NCBI GenBank assembly: GCA_902779355.1
Contig: CACZBF010000003.1
Location: 147,043 to 211,042, forward strand
DNA length: 64,000 bases
Direction: 5' to 3'
Source: an uncultured Lachnospiraceae bacterium
Lineage (GTDB): Bacteria > Bacillota > Clostridia > Lachnospirales > Lachnospiraceae
Of the stretch, positions 15,521 to 27,045 are shown piece after piece. The translations under genes were made by a program, and so were the position numbers. The stretch's first letter is position 1. The number at the start of each line of letters is the position of its first letter. The notes beneath the pieces are model-generated. The model searched no databases. It saw nothing but the letters and a program-made list of their open reading frames with translations, and was not told where the DNA came from.

Positions 15521-16831
15521 ATGAAGAATTTTTCTATGGCAACGGTGATTGCCTTTTTCAAAAAATACGGTCGATATTTCGGAGCAGGTGCGCTGTTCGC
15601 ATTTCTCGCCGTGTTGGTCATCAAATTCACAAATCCCGCTGACACAGCGAAGGGGACACCCGCTAATGGGAATGCGCCGGCTGTCCATGCACTCAGCGAT
15701 CAGAACGCGGAAGGATATCAGGTTGATGCCGATGAAGCGATCAATGAACTGATCCGCAACTATTATACCTATTACGCAAACGGTGATATCGCAAATCTGG
15801 AGACCGTGGCGACGCCGATCAGCGATGGTGAGAAGAGTTTTATCCAGATGTATTCCAACTATGTGGAAAACTATGACAACCTCGCATGCTACACGAAAAG
15901 CGGCCTTACCGACGATTCCTATCTTGTGAGTGTTTATCTGGAGATCAAGTTCAATGGCGTGGAGACTCCTGCACCCGGACTCGATTTCTTCTATGTCGAG
16001 AAGAACCCGGATGGCAACTACTATATCAATAATCTCTACAGCCAGTACAATTCTCTGACCAAAGAACAGCCGACGGATCCGGCCATCGACGCGCTGATCC
16101 AGGCGTTTGAAACGCAGGAGGATGTGCTTGCGCTGCAAAGTGATGTTCAGACGCAGTATGAAACCGCGATCAGCTCCGATCCGAATCTGGATACGTTGAT
16201 CAATACCACGATCGCGGATGCGTATGCGACTTGGGCAAAGAGTCTGAACCAGACCGAGACCGCAGCCGCGGAAGAGACGACAGAGACGCCGGAGACAGAA
16301 GCAGCAGAGGAAACCCCGGAAGAAGAGCAGCCGGCAGAAGAAACGCCGGCGACTGAAGCGCCTGTGATTCTAGTGACGACTAATCGCGTCAACATGCGTG
16401 ATGATTCCTCACAGGATGGAGAAGTACTTGTTACGCTCGATGAGGGAACAGAAGTTGCGATGGTATCCGATGTCGGAAACGGCTGGTACAGCGTCGCTTA
16501 TAACGGGACTAACGGTTACATCATCGGCGATTATCTGAAACGGAAAGACGGACAGGACAATGCCCAAGGGGCGGAAGCACCTGCAGCAGAAGAGACGCAG
16601 GCGGAGACTGGCGGCGATACGACGCAGACGACCGACGGCCCGAGTGGTACTGTCACGTTGTCGGAGCATAATGTCGTAACGATCCGTTCTTCTGCAAGTA
16701 GTGATTCCGAAAAGGTCGGCACCGCCTATACCGGCGACAAGATCAAGGTGCTTTCAAACGAAAGCAATGGGTGGTCTAAAGTGGAATTCAACGGCACGAC
16801 CGGCTATATCAGGACCGATCTGCTGAGCTAG
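15521..16831 (+). CDS. Membrane-anchored protein with two C-terminal SH3b domains
   Basis: 436 residues. A membrane anchor lies at about residues 20-38 (FGAGALFAFLAVLVIKF). An extracellular NTF2-like region follows (IRNYYTYYANGDIANLETVA, then EIKFNGVETPAPGLDFFYVEKN), then a Glu/Thr/Pro-rich linker and two bacterial SH3 domains (VNMRDDSSQDGEVLVTL...GTNGYIIGDYL and TIRSSASSDSEKVGTAY...GTTGYIRTDLL) separated by a second acidic linker. Such domains bind cell-wall peptides, so a wall-facing role is likely. AGGAGAG precedes the ATG. A good terminator follows. Confidence 0.82.
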   Translation: MKNFSMATVIAFFKKYGRYFGAGALFAFLAVLVIKFTNPADTAKGTPANGNAPAVHALSDQNAEGYQVDADEAINELIRNYYTYYANGDIANLETVATPISDGEKSFIQMYSNYVENYDNLACYTKSGLTDDSYLVSVYLEIKFNGVETPAPGLDFFYVEKNPDGNYYINNLYSQYNSLTKEQPTDPAIDALIQAFETQEDVLALQSDVQTQYETAISSDPNLDTLINTTIADAYATWAKSLNQTETAAAEETTETPETEAAEETPEEEQPAEETPATEAPVILVTTNRVNMRDDSSQDGEVLVTLDEGTEVAMVSDVGNGWYSVAYNGTNGYIIGDYLKRKDGQDNAQGAEAPAAEETQAETGGDTTQTTDGPSGTVTLSEHNVVTIRSSASSDSEKVGTAYTGDKIKVLSNESNGWSKVEFNGTTGYIRTDLLS

Positions 16832-16858
16832 GAAGATCATATCAGTCAATACAAAGCC

Positions 16859-16892
16859 AATGCGGAGACAGCGCAAGTCTCCGCATTTCTTT
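16859..16892 (+). terminator. Rho-independent terminator after the SH3 protein
   Basis: AATGCGGAGAC (16859-16869) and GTCTCCGCATT (16877-16887) form an 11-pair stem with a 7-base loop, followed by TCTTTC. Confidence 0.8.
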
Positions 16893-16907
16893 CGTTGAGG
16901 GAAGTTT

Positions 16908-17606
16908 ATGAGGATCAATAAGTTTTTAAGCGAAGCCGGAATCTGCTCCAGGCGCAAGGCGGATCAGGAGATCGCATCGGGCCATGTGAAGATCAACGGT
17001 CAGATCGCCACCCTTGGGGATACCGTTTTTGAGACAGATGTGGTAGAGTATAAAGGTGAGGTCATTTCCGCGAAACAGGAGAAGAAAGTGTACCTTTACT
17101 ATAAGCCCATCGGAGTTGTCTGCACGGAGGATCGCAGAGAAAAGGATAATCTTTTGGATGCGGTCGATCTTCCGGAACGGGTGACCTATCTCGGAAGGCT
17201 TGATAAAAATTCCGAAGGGCTGCTTCTTTTGTCCAATGACGGTATACTCAATCAGCAGCTGATGCGGCCGGGGTTTTACCATGAAAAGGAATACGAAGTA
17301 CAGATCGATCGACCCGTGACCGCAGAATTGATCAAAAAACTATCCGAAGGTGTGTATCTCACGGAACTGGATCGGACCACGAGACCGTGTACGGTAAAGA
17401 AATTGCGATCAGATACATTTTCGATCATTTTGACGCAGGGACTGAACCGCCAGATACGGCGCATGTGCAAAGAACTGGGCTGTCATGTAAAAAAATTGAT
17501 CAGGGTGCGGATCTGCAACCTGACATTGGACGATATGAAACCGGGGGATCTACGTGAATTGACCGCAGAAGAGGAACGGACTCTCCGCGAACAGATTGAC
17601 AGGTAA
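16908..17606 (+). CDS. RsuA/RluB-family pseudouridine synthase
   Basis: 232 residues: an N-terminal S4 RNA-binding domain (RINKFLSEAGICSRRKADQE) and the catalytic domain with GRLDKNSEGLLLLSNDG, where the Asp attacks uridine, then RQIRRMCKELGCHVKKLIRVRI. It would modify 16S or 23S rRNA; the RsuA, RluB, RluE and RluF subtypes cannot be separated by eye. GAGGGA precedes the ATG. Three bases separate it from ligA, so the two share a transcript. Confidence 0.92.
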   Translation: MRINKFLSEAGICSRRKADQEIASGHVKINGQIATLGDTVFETDVVEYKGEVISAKQEKKVYLYYKPIGVVCTEDRREKDNLLDAVDLPERVTYLGRLDKNSEGLLLLSNDGILNQQLMRPGFYHEKEYEVQIDRPVTAELIKKLSEGVYLTELDRTTRPCTVKKLRSDTFSIILTQGLNRQIRRMCKELGCHVKKLIRVRICNLTLDDMKPGDLRELTAEEERTLREQIDR

Positions 17607-20239
<2,633 letters not shown>

Positions 20240-20328
20240 TCTGGTATAATAGGAACGTCGTCAAAGGTGCGTGATCTTCACGCAAGGCGGCGAAGTGATC
20301 AGAACCATGAAAATAAGGAGGCCATACA

Positions 20329-20709
20329 ATGGCGGAAGATCGAAAAGCAGTCAGGATCAAGGAGAGCGAGATGGGCGAGGTAAAGGTATCCGATGAAGTC
20401 ATCGCGATCATCGCGGGGTTAGCTGCAACGGAAGTGGAAGGGGTCAGTTCCATGGCCGGCAATATCACAAATGAGCTGGTCAGCAAGCTGGGCATGAAAA
20501 ACCTTTCCAAGGGCGTCAGGATCGAGATGCAGGATCATTCGGTCGAGGTTTATCTCGCACTGAATATTTCTTACGGGTATAACATTCCGGACGTTTCCGC
20601 AAAAGTGCAGGAACGCGTGAAATCAGCAGTTGAAAATATGACGGGATTAACTATCTCCGTTGTGAATGTCAAGATCGCAACGGTAGATATGGCTTCTGAA
20701 AATGACTGA
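20329..20709 (+). CDS. Asp23/Gls24 family envelope stress protein
   Basis: 126 residues with the family pattern: GEVKVSDEVIAIIAGLAATEVEGVSSM, then GVRIEMQDHSVEVYLALNISYGYNIPDVSAKVQERVKSAVENMTGL and VNVKIATVDM. Asp23-type proteins gather near the membrane and are tied to cell-wall stress or lipid metabolism; the product itself is soluble. A good ribosome binding site (AAGGAGG) is present. This family commonly precedes nusB in Clostridia. Confidence 0.92.
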   Translation: MAEDRKAVRIKESEMGEVKVSDEVIAIIAGLAATEVEGVSSMAGNITNELVSKLGMKNLSKGVRIEMQDHSVEVYLALNISYGYNIPDVSAKVQERVKSAVENMTGLTISVVNVKIATVDMASEND

Positions 20710-20721
20710 GAGACAATGCAG

Positions 20722-20757
20722 CGGGAGGGTGTCTTTGCGACATCCTCTCGTGTTTGT
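20722..20757 (+). terminator. Strong hairpin between Asp23 gene and nusB (partial terminator)
   Basis: CGGGAGGGTGTC (20722-20733) pairs over 12 positions (two wobbles) with GACATCCTCTCG (20739-20750), followed by TGTTTGTG. The U-tract is imperfect, so it may attenuate rather than stop transcription into nusB. Confidence 0.55.
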
Positions 20758-20777
20758 GTATGAAGAAAGGGATTGGT

Positions 20778-21185
20778 ATGACAAGACATCAGCTGCGGGA
20801 GCAGGTATTTTTGATCCTGTTCCGGGCAGATTTTTACGATGAACAAGGATTAAAAGAGCAGGAATCGCTTTTTACGGATGGCTTAAAAGATGCATCTGAG
20901 GAGGAGCGGGTTTATATCCGCGCCAAATATCAGGCGATTATGGAAATACTGGATGAAATCGATGCTGTGCTCAATCAGAGTGCAGCCGGATGGAAAACGA
21001 GCCGTATGGGGAAAGCGGAGCTTACGATCCTGCGGCTAGCCGTTTATGAGATCCTTTACGATGAAGACATCCCGACCGGAGTCGCCATCAACGAAGCGGT
21101 CGAGCTGTCCAAGAAGTACGGCACAGAGGAAGCATCTTCTTTTGTAAACGGTATCTTGGCGAAAGTGGCAGCAGAGCATTCATGA
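20778..21185 (+). CDS. nusB: Transcription antitermination factor NusB
   Basis: Small all-helical RNA-binding protein that works with NusE (S10) on boxA of rRNA transcripts. The 135 residues include TRHQLREQVFLILFRADF at the start and the conserved C-terminal block PTGVAINEAVELSKKYGTEEASSFVNGILAKV. The frame can start at 20754, but NusB proteins normally begin at the T/SRxxLRE motif and a GAAAGGG site precedes 20778. Its stop overlaps the xseA start. Confidence 0.93.
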   Translation: MTRHQLREQVFLILFRADFYDEQGLKEQESLFTDGLKDASEEERVYIRAKYQAIMEILDEIDAVLNQSAAGWKTSRMGKAELTILRLAVYEILYDEDIPTGVAINEAVELSKKYGTEEASSFVNGILAKVAAEHS

Positions 21186-22396
21186 ATAAAAATGTTTATG
21201 GAGTCGGGCAGATCAATGCCTACCTGAAGAATTTATTTGCACAGGACTTCATGCTTCGACGGATCAGTGTGAAGGGTGAAGTTTCAAATGTGAAATATCA
21301 TTCCTCCGGTCATATATACTTCACGCTGAAGGATGGGGGAGGCGCGCTTGCAGCGGTGATGTTCGCGGGAAGCCGCAAGGGACTCACCTTTCAGATGCAG
21401 GACGGAGACTGCGTGATCGCAACGGGCTCCATCGAAGTCTATGAGCGGGACGGCAAGTATCAGCTCTATGCAAGGCAGATTGAGCGTGACGGTCAGGGCG
21501 TCCTGTTTGAGAAGTTTGAAAAGCTAAAAAAAGAACTCGAAGAAATGGGGATGTTTGCCCCGGAATATAAAAAAACGATCCCGCGATATGCGAAACGCAT
21601 CGGGGTCGTGACAGCGCCGACAGGGGCAGCGGTACAGGATATCAAAAACATCAGCCGCAGGCGTAACCCCTTTGTGCAGATGATCCTTTGTCCGGCCAAG
21701 GTGCAGGGAGAAGGCGCAGCGGAGAGCATCGTCGGAGCGATCCGCACGCTTGATGCCATGGGGCTTGATATTCTGATCGTCGGACGCGGCGGCGGATCCA
21801 TCGAAGATCTCTGGGCGTTCAACGAAGAACAGGTAGTACGTGCAATCTTTGAGTGTGATACACCGGTGATTTCTGCTGTGGGACACGAGACGGACACAAC
21901 ACTATCGGACTATGCGGCGGATCTCAGAGCACCGACGCCGTCAGCTGCCGCGGAGCTCGCTGTTTTTGACCTGAATACGACGCTGCAGAGCTTGGAGGAG
22001 AGCCGGATCGCCATGCATAGGCTCTTTTCAAGAAGGCTGGAGGCGGATAAGCAAAGATGTCAGCTTCTTGCCATGCGCCTGCAGAAAGCCGGGCCGAAGC
22101 AGCGGCTGCTTACCCAGAAACAACGGCTGCAGGAGTCCCGCACAAGGCTTACCTATGCGGCAAAAGAAGTGATGAATCGCTACAAAGCGCGCCTTGCATT
22201 GCTGGCGGAAAAGATGGATGGCACATCACCGTTGAAGAAGATGGGGCAGGGATACGGCTTCATCAGCGATACAAGCGGGAAAGCGAAACGTAGTATCAAG
22301 GAACTTTCCGTAGGAGAGACAGTGAAACTCTATCTTGCGGATGGTGCGGCAGAGACGACAGTGAACAAGAGGATCATCTATGGGGACGAAAACTGA
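21182..22396 (+). CDS. xseA: Exodeoxyribonuclease VII large subunit
   Basis: Catalytic subunit of the single-strand-specific exonuclease VII. 404 residues: an N-terminal OB fold (VKGEVSNVKYHSSGHIYFTLKD), the catalytic domain (IGVVTAPTGAAVQDI, ILIVGRGGGSIEDLWAFNEE, PVISAVGHETDTTLSDYAADLRAPTPSAAAE) and a coiled-coil C-terminus. The GRGGGS and GHETD motifs are the family signatures. It overlaps nusB by 4 bases and xseB by 17 bases. Confidence 0.96.
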   Translation: MNKNVYGVGQINAYLKNLFAQDFMLRRISVKGEVSNVKYHSSGHIYFTLKDGGGALAAVMFAGSRKGLTFQMQDGDCVIATGSIEVYERDGKYQLYARQIERDGQGVLFEKFEKLKKELEEMGMFAPEYKKTIPRYAKRIGVVTAPTGAAVQDIKNISRRRNPFVQMILCPAKVQGEGAAESIVGAIRTLDAMGLDILIVGRGGGSIEDLWAFNEEQVVRAIFECDTPVISAVGHETDTTLSDYAADLRAPTPSAAAELAVFDLNTTLQSLEESRIAMHRLFSRRLEADKQRCQLLAMRLQKAGPKQRLLTQKQRLQESRTRLTYAAKEVMNRYKARLALLAEKMDGTSPLKKMGQGYGFISDTSGKAKRSIKELSVGETVKLYLADGAAETTVNKRIIYGDEN

Positions 22397-22604
22397 GAAA
22401 ACAGAATCCATTGAAGAGATGCTCTCTTCGATCGAGGAAACGGTCGGTAAATTATCGGAAGACGATCTGACCCTCGAAGAAGCGTTTGCGCTATACGAGG
22501 ACGGGATCAAGCTTGTCAAGGCCTGCCAGAGTGCAATGGAAGATGTGGAAAAGAAGATGCAGGTATTGACGGAAGACGGCGGACTGGAGGATTTCGGAGA
22601 ATGA
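22380..22604 (+). CDS. xseB: Exodeoxyribonuclease VII small subunit
   Basis: 74 residues, two helices, with the family motif EEMLSSIEETVGKLSEDDLTLEEAFALYEDGIKLVKACQ. It binds the coiled coil of XseA. The ATG lies inside the last 17 bases of xseA and the stop overlaps the next gene, so translation is coupled. Confidence 0.95.
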   Translation: MGTKTEKTESIEEMLSSIEETVGKLSEDDLTLEEAFALYEDGIKLVKACQSAMEDVEKKMQVLTEDGGLEDFGE

Positions 22605-23494
22605 GTTTTGAGGAAAAACTGCAGAGCCTGACCAGAGAAATCGAAGGTCTGATCGAACGTTATCTTCCGGGAGAAGCCGGATTGCAAAAACGGGTCATCG
22701 AAGCGATGAATTACAGTGTACGCGCCGGCGGAAAACGGCTGCGTCCGATCATGATGCTGCTGACGTATCGGATGTTCGGCGGCCAGGGAGAAGTCATTGG
22801 ACCTTTCCTGGCAGCGATTGAGATGATCCATACCTATTCGCTTGTCCATGATGACCTGCCGGCAATGGACAACGATGAACTGCGCCGCGGCAAGCCGACG
22901 ACCCATGTGGCCTATGGCGAAGGGATTGCGGTACTTGCGGGAGATGCGCTTCTCAACTACTCGATGGAGACTGTGATGACGGCCTTTTCTCTTGCTCCGC
23001 AGGAAGTGAACCGAATTGCCGCATCAATTGCACTGCTGTACCGCAAAAGCGGGATCTACGGTATGATCGGCGGGCAGACTGTGGACATAGAGACCGATAT
23101 TACCGGGGATGTTTCCCGTGAACAGATTGACTTTATCTATCGTTTGAAAACGGGGGCATTGATCGAGGCGTCCATGATGATCGGTGCGATCCTGGCAGGG
23201 GCCTCCGATGATGATGTCGCAAAGATCAGCGAGATCGCACAGAAGGTCGGGCTGGCATTTCAGATCCGGGACGATATTCTCGACTGTACCTCGACTCCCG
23301 AAGAGCTCGGCAAGCCGATCGGCAGTGACGAGAAAAACCAGAAGGCTACCTATGTCACGTATGAAGGCGTCAAGAAAGCCGAAGAGCATACAGAGGCGCT
23401 CTCATCGGATGCGATCAAAAAGCTCCATGAAATGCAGGGTGATAACGGACTTTTGGAAGAACTGATCGCATCACTTGTCTATCGTAGAAAATAA
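22601..23494 (+). CDS. ispA: Polyprenyl (farnesyl/geranyl) diphosphate synthase
   Basis: Condenses IPP with DMAPP/GPP to give the isoprenoid diphosphate used for quinones and lipid carriers. The 297 residues have both Asp-rich motifs: HDDLPAMDNDELRRGKPT (first, DDxxxxD) and IRDDILD (second, DDxxD), plus GGKRLRP for substrate phosphate binding and GGQTVDIE. Length and motif spacing match the short-chain IspA group. It directly precedes dxs, so precursor and condensation steps are made together. Confidence 0.94.
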   Translation: MSFEEKLQSLTREIEGLIERYLPGEAGLQKRVIEAMNYSVRAGGKRLRPIMMLLTYRMFGGQGEVIGPFLAAIEMIHTYSLVHDDLPAMDNDELRRGKPTTHVAYGEGIAVLAGDALLNYSMETVMTAFSLAPQEVNRIAASIALLYRKSGIYGMIGGQTVDIETDITGDVSREQIDFIYRLKTGALIEASMMIGAILAGASDDDVAKISEIAQKVGLAFQIRDDILDCTSTPEELGKPIGSDEKNQKATYVTYEGVKKAEEHTEALSSDAIKKLHEMQGDNGLLEELIASLVYRRK

Positions 23495-23508
23495 AGGCGG
23501 TAACTAGA

Positions 23509-25380
23509 TTGGCACTGGAAAAGATCAAAAAAGCAAATGATATCAAAGCTCTTCCGAAAGAAGAAATTCCCGTGCTCTGTGACGAGATCCGGGAGTTCCT
23601 GATCGAGAGTATTTCCGTGACAGGCGGGCATCTGGCTTCCAACCTCGGTGTGGTGGAACTGACCGTGGCGCTGCATCTTGCCTTTGATCCGGAACAGGAC
23701 AAGATCATCTGGGATGTGGGACACCAGTCCTACACACACAAGATTCTGACGGGACGGAAAAATAATTTCAATGAACTCCGGAAATACGGCGGGATCAGTG
23801 GCTTCCCGAAGCGGAAAGAAAGCATCTGCGATCCGTTTGACACCGGGCACAGCTCCACATCCATTTCCGCAGGCCTGGGCTATGCGGCTGCGCGGGAACT
23901 GACAGGAGAAGACTATCGCGTGATCACCGTGATCGGAGACGGCGCGCTGACGGGCGGCATGTCTTATGAGGCGATGAATAACGCCTCCAAGCTGAAAAAG
24001 AACTTCATCATGATCCTGAACGACAACAAGATGTCGATCAGTGAAAACGTGGGCGGTATGAGCAGGTATCTGGCAAGAGTACGTACAGCCGGATTTTACA
24101 GAGGCCTGAAATCCGGTGTGAAGGATGCACTTTCCAGCATCCCCGTATACGGCGACAGGATCGTCGAGCAGATCAGCCGCGCAAAGAACGGAATCAAGTC
24201 CAACTTTGTCTCCGGCATGTATTTTGAAAACATGGGGATCATTTATCTTGGTCCTATTGACGGCTCCGATGTGGAGACAATGGTGAAGGTGTTTAAGGAA
24301 GCGCAGAATATCGACGGCCCTGTTCTGATCCATGTCATCACGAAAAAGGGCAAAGGATTTTTGCCGGCGGAGCGCCATCCGGCACGTTTTCACGGCGCTG
24401 AACCTTTCGATATCGAGACCGGATTGCCGAAGAAACCGCGTACCAAAGCGAATTATACAGACGTCTTTTCCACGATCATGCGTAAGATGGGAGATCGGAA
24501 TCAAGAAGTCGTTGCGATCACAGCAGCAATGGAAGACGGAACCGGACTGAAGCGCTTTCATAACCTCTTTCCGGATCGTTTCTTTGACGTCGGAATTGCA
24601 GAGCAGCATGCCGTAACGTTTGCCGCAGGACTTGCTGCCGCAGGGCTGATCCCGGTGTTTGCCGTATACTCTTCCTTTTTACAGAGGGCATACGATCAGA
24701 TCCTGCACGATGTCTGCATCCAAAATCTCCATGTCGTCTTTGCGATCGACCGCGCGGGGATTGTCGGGAGCGACGGAGAGACCCACCAGGGGATCTTTGA
24801 TATCTCTTATCTTTCGACGGTGCCGAATCTTGTGTTGATGGCACCCAAGAACAAATGGGAACTCTCCGATATGATGAAGTATGCCGTTGCGTTTCCGGGA
24901 CCGATCGCGATCCGCTACCCGAGAGGACTTGCCTATGACGGCCTCGAAAATCATCGCGAGCAGATCGCATACGGAAAGAGTGAGATGATCTACGAAGAAT
25001 CCGAGATCGCGCTTTTTGCATATGGCAGCATGGTGAAAACGGCGGAAATTGTCAGGGAACGCCTGAAAGAACAGGGGCATCCTTGTACGCTGATCAATGC
25101 CAGATTTGCAAAGCCGTTTGATGAGGAATGCATTGACAAACTTGCAAAGGATCACAAGTTCCTCGTTGTGCTGGAAGAAAATGTCCTGTCAGGCGGCCTT
25201 GGCGAACATGTGGCGGAATATGTGGAATCTCATGAAATCCCGCTCAGGACGATGCAGATCGCGATCCCGGACTGCTATGTGGAACATGGCAATGTGGACA
25301 TTCTGCGGAAAGAAGTCGGGATTGACGAGGACTCCATCGTGAAACGGATCCGTACGGAGTTTTACGGAGAGACGTTATGA
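23509..25380 (+). CDS. dxs: 1-deoxy-D-xylulose-5-phosphate synthase
   Basis: Thiamine-diphosphate enzyme that makes DXP from pyruvate and glyceraldehyde-3-phosphate, the first step of the MEP isoprenoid pathway. 623 residues with DVGHQSYTHKILTGR, the ThDP motif GDGALTGGMSYEAMNNA, the transketolase-like pyrimidine domain (DVGIAEQHAVTFAAGLA) with the Glu, and a C-terminal domain (VLEENVLSGGLGEHVAEY). The start is TTG at 23509, with AAAGGCGG upstream. The stop overlaps tlyA by 4 bases. Confidence 0.96.
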   Translation: MALEKIKKANDIKALPKEEIPVLCDEIREFLIESISVTGGHLASNLGVVELTVALHLAFDPEQDKIIWDVGHQSYTHKILTGRKNNFNELRKYGGISGFPKRKESICDPFDTGHSSTSISAGLGYAAARELTGEDYRVITVIGDGALTGGMSYEAMNNASKLKKNFIMILNDNKMSISENVGGMSRYLARVRTAGFYRGLKSGVKDALSSIPVYGDRIVEQISRAKNGIKSNFVSGMYFENMGIIYLGPIDGSDVETMVKVFKEAQNIDGPVLIHVITKKGKGFLPAERHPARFHGAEPFDIETGLPKKPRTKANYTDVFSTIMRKMGDRNQEVVAITAAMEDGTGLKRFHNLFPDRFFDVGIAEQHAVTFAAGLAAAGLIPVFAVYSSFLQRAYDQILHDVCIQNLHVVFAIDRAGIVGSDGETHQGIFDISYLSTVPNLVLMAPKNKWELSDMMKYAVAFPGPIAIRYPRGLAYDGLENHREQIAYGKSEMIYEESEIALFAYGSMVKTAEIVRERLKEQGHPCTLINARFAKPFDEECIDKLAKDHKFLVVLEENVLSGGLGEHVAEYVESHEIPLRTMQIAIPDCYVEHGNVDILRKEVGIDEDSIVKRIRTEFYGETL

Positions 25381-26183
25381 AAAAAAGACTGGATGTTCTC
25401 CTCGTCGAATCCGCGCTTGCACCCTCCAGAGAAAAGGCGAAGACCATGATCATGGAGGGGACGGTGTATGTCAACGGCAATCGGGAGGATAAAGCCGGAG
25501 ACATGTTCGATCCGGAAAAATGTGAGATCACGATCCGCGGGAATGCGCTTCCTTATGTGAGCAGAGGCGGACTGAAACTCGAGAAGGCGATGAAGAGTTT
25601 TCCGATCTCTCTTACGGGAAAGATCTGCATGGATATCGGCGCCTCTACAGGCGGCTTTACGGACTGCATGCTGCAAAACGGCGCAGCAAAGGTCTATGCG
25701 GTGGATGTCGGGTACGGACAGTTTGCATGGAAGTTAAGGAATGATCCGAGAGTGGTCTGTATGGAAAAGACCAACATCCGTTACGTGACAACGGATCAGA
25801 TCCCGGATCGATTGGATTTTGCCTCTGCGGATGTTTCCTTTATCTCCCTGACAAAGGTACTGTCCGTTGCGTTTTCTCTCCTGAAAGAGGACGGCGAGAT
25901 GGTGTGTCTCATCAAGCCGCAGTTTGAAGCCGGCAGAGAAAAGGTCGGAAAAAAGGGCGTGGTACGTGATCCAAAGGTTCATGAGGAAGTGATCGAAGGG
26001 ATCCTTGCGTTCGCAAAACAAACCGGGTTTTTTGTTTTTGGATTGACAGGAAGCCCGATCAAAGGACCGGAAGGCAATATCGAGTATCTGGTATATCTGA
26101 AAAAGAATGCAAACAGCGATGAGCAGCCGATGATCTCCGCTTCTGAGACAGTGGCACTCACGCATAAGGAGCATACGGCATGA
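25377..26183 (+). CDS. tlyA: TlyA-family rRNA 2'-O-methyltransferase
   Basis: 268 residues. An N-terminal S4 domain (KRLDVLLVESALAPSREKAKTMI) is followed by an FtsJ-like methyltransferase with CMDIGASTGGFTDCMLQNGA (SAM site), ADVSFISLTKVL and KPQFEAGREKVGKKGVV. TlyA methylates C1409 of 16S and in some bacteria C1920 of 23S rRNA. It sits in the usual place between dxs and nadK, coupled to both by 4-base overlaps. Confidence 0.93.
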   Translation: MKKRLDVLLVESALAPSREKAKTMIMEGTVYVNGNREDKAGDMFDPEKCEITIRGNALPYVSRGGLKLEKAMKSFPISLTGKICMDIGASTGGFTDCMLQNGAAKVYAVDVGYGQFAWKLRNDPRVVCMEKTNIRYVTTDQIPDRLDFASADVSFISLTKVLSVAFSLLKEDGEMVCLIKPQFEAGREKVGKKGVVRDPKVHEEVIEGILAFAKQTGFFVFGLTGSPIKGPEGNIEYLVYLKKNANSDEQPMISASETVALTHKEHTA

Positions 26184-27040
26184 AGCATTTTTATCTCATC
26201 ACGAATGCGCTCAAGGACAGTGATTTCAAGCGGACCGAAGCGATCAGCACTTACATTCAGAAAAAGGGCGGAGAATGCCGATTCCTGCGTATGGACGGGA
26301 ATGAACAGAATTATCAAAACGCCTTGATGCAGGATATCCCGGACAATACCGAATGCATCCTTGTGATCGGCGGAGATGGGACATTGATCAAGGCAGCCCG
26401 GGAGACCTCAGGAAGTAATATTCCTTTGATAGGCCTGAACCTCGGTCATTTGGGGTATCTTTGCGAACTTGAAGAGGATACGGTCTATCCTGCTATTGAC
26501 CGGCTTTTTGAGGATCAGTATGTGGAGGAACATCGCATGTTGCTCCGCGGAAGTGTGATCCGAAACGGTCAAGAGGTCGTGTCCCGCCAGGCACTGAATG
26601 ATATCGTCATCCATCGTTCAGGGTCCTTACATGTGATCGCCTATCATCTTTCCGTCAATGGGCAGCTCTTAAGTCGGTATAACGCAGACGGCATGATCGT
26701 CGCGACCCCAACCGGATCCACTGCATACAGTATGTCGGCAGGCGGACCGATCGTTGATCCCAGATCCTCCATGATCTTATTGACGCCCATCAATTCTCAC
26801 ACATTGAACAATCGCAGCATTGTGCTGGACAGCGCGTCTGAACTGCAGATCACATTACCGGCGACGCATGTAGATCCGACGATGCGGATCGATCTGAGTT
26901 TTGACGGCGGGCAGACTGTTACGCTGCAGAGCGATGATGCCGTACAGATTAAGAGAGCCGAGGAGAGCGTGCGGATCTTAAAGCTCAGTCAGCGCAGTTT
27001 CTTGGAAATTTTACAGAGAAAATTACAGATCTACGGGTAA
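26180..27040 (+). CDS. nadK: NAD(+) kinase
   Basis: Phosphorylates NAD to NADP. 286 residues with CILVIGGDGTLIKAARE (GGDGT, catalytic Asp, about residues 63-67), LNLGHLGYL, LNDIVIHR, TPTGSTAYSMSAGGPIV and the C-terminal ADGM block. All family motifs are intact. It overlaps tlyA by 4 bases and is only 5 bases from recN; the argR gene that often lies here in Firmicutes is missing. Confidence 0.96.
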   Translation: MKHFYLITNALKDSDFKRTEAISTYIQKKGGECRFLRMDGNEQNYQNALMQDIPDNTECILVIGGDGTLIKAARETSGSNIPLIGLNLGHLGYLCELEEDTVYPAIDRLFEDQYVEEHRMLLRGSVIRNGQEVVSRQALNDIVIHRSGSLHVIAYHLSVNGQLLSRYNADGMIVATPTGSTAYSMSAGGPIVDPRSSMILLTPINSHTLNNRSIVLDSASELQITLPATHVDPTMRIDLSFDGGQTVTLQSDDAVQIKRAEESVRILKLSQRSFLEILQRKLQIYG

Positions 27041-27045
27041 TACAG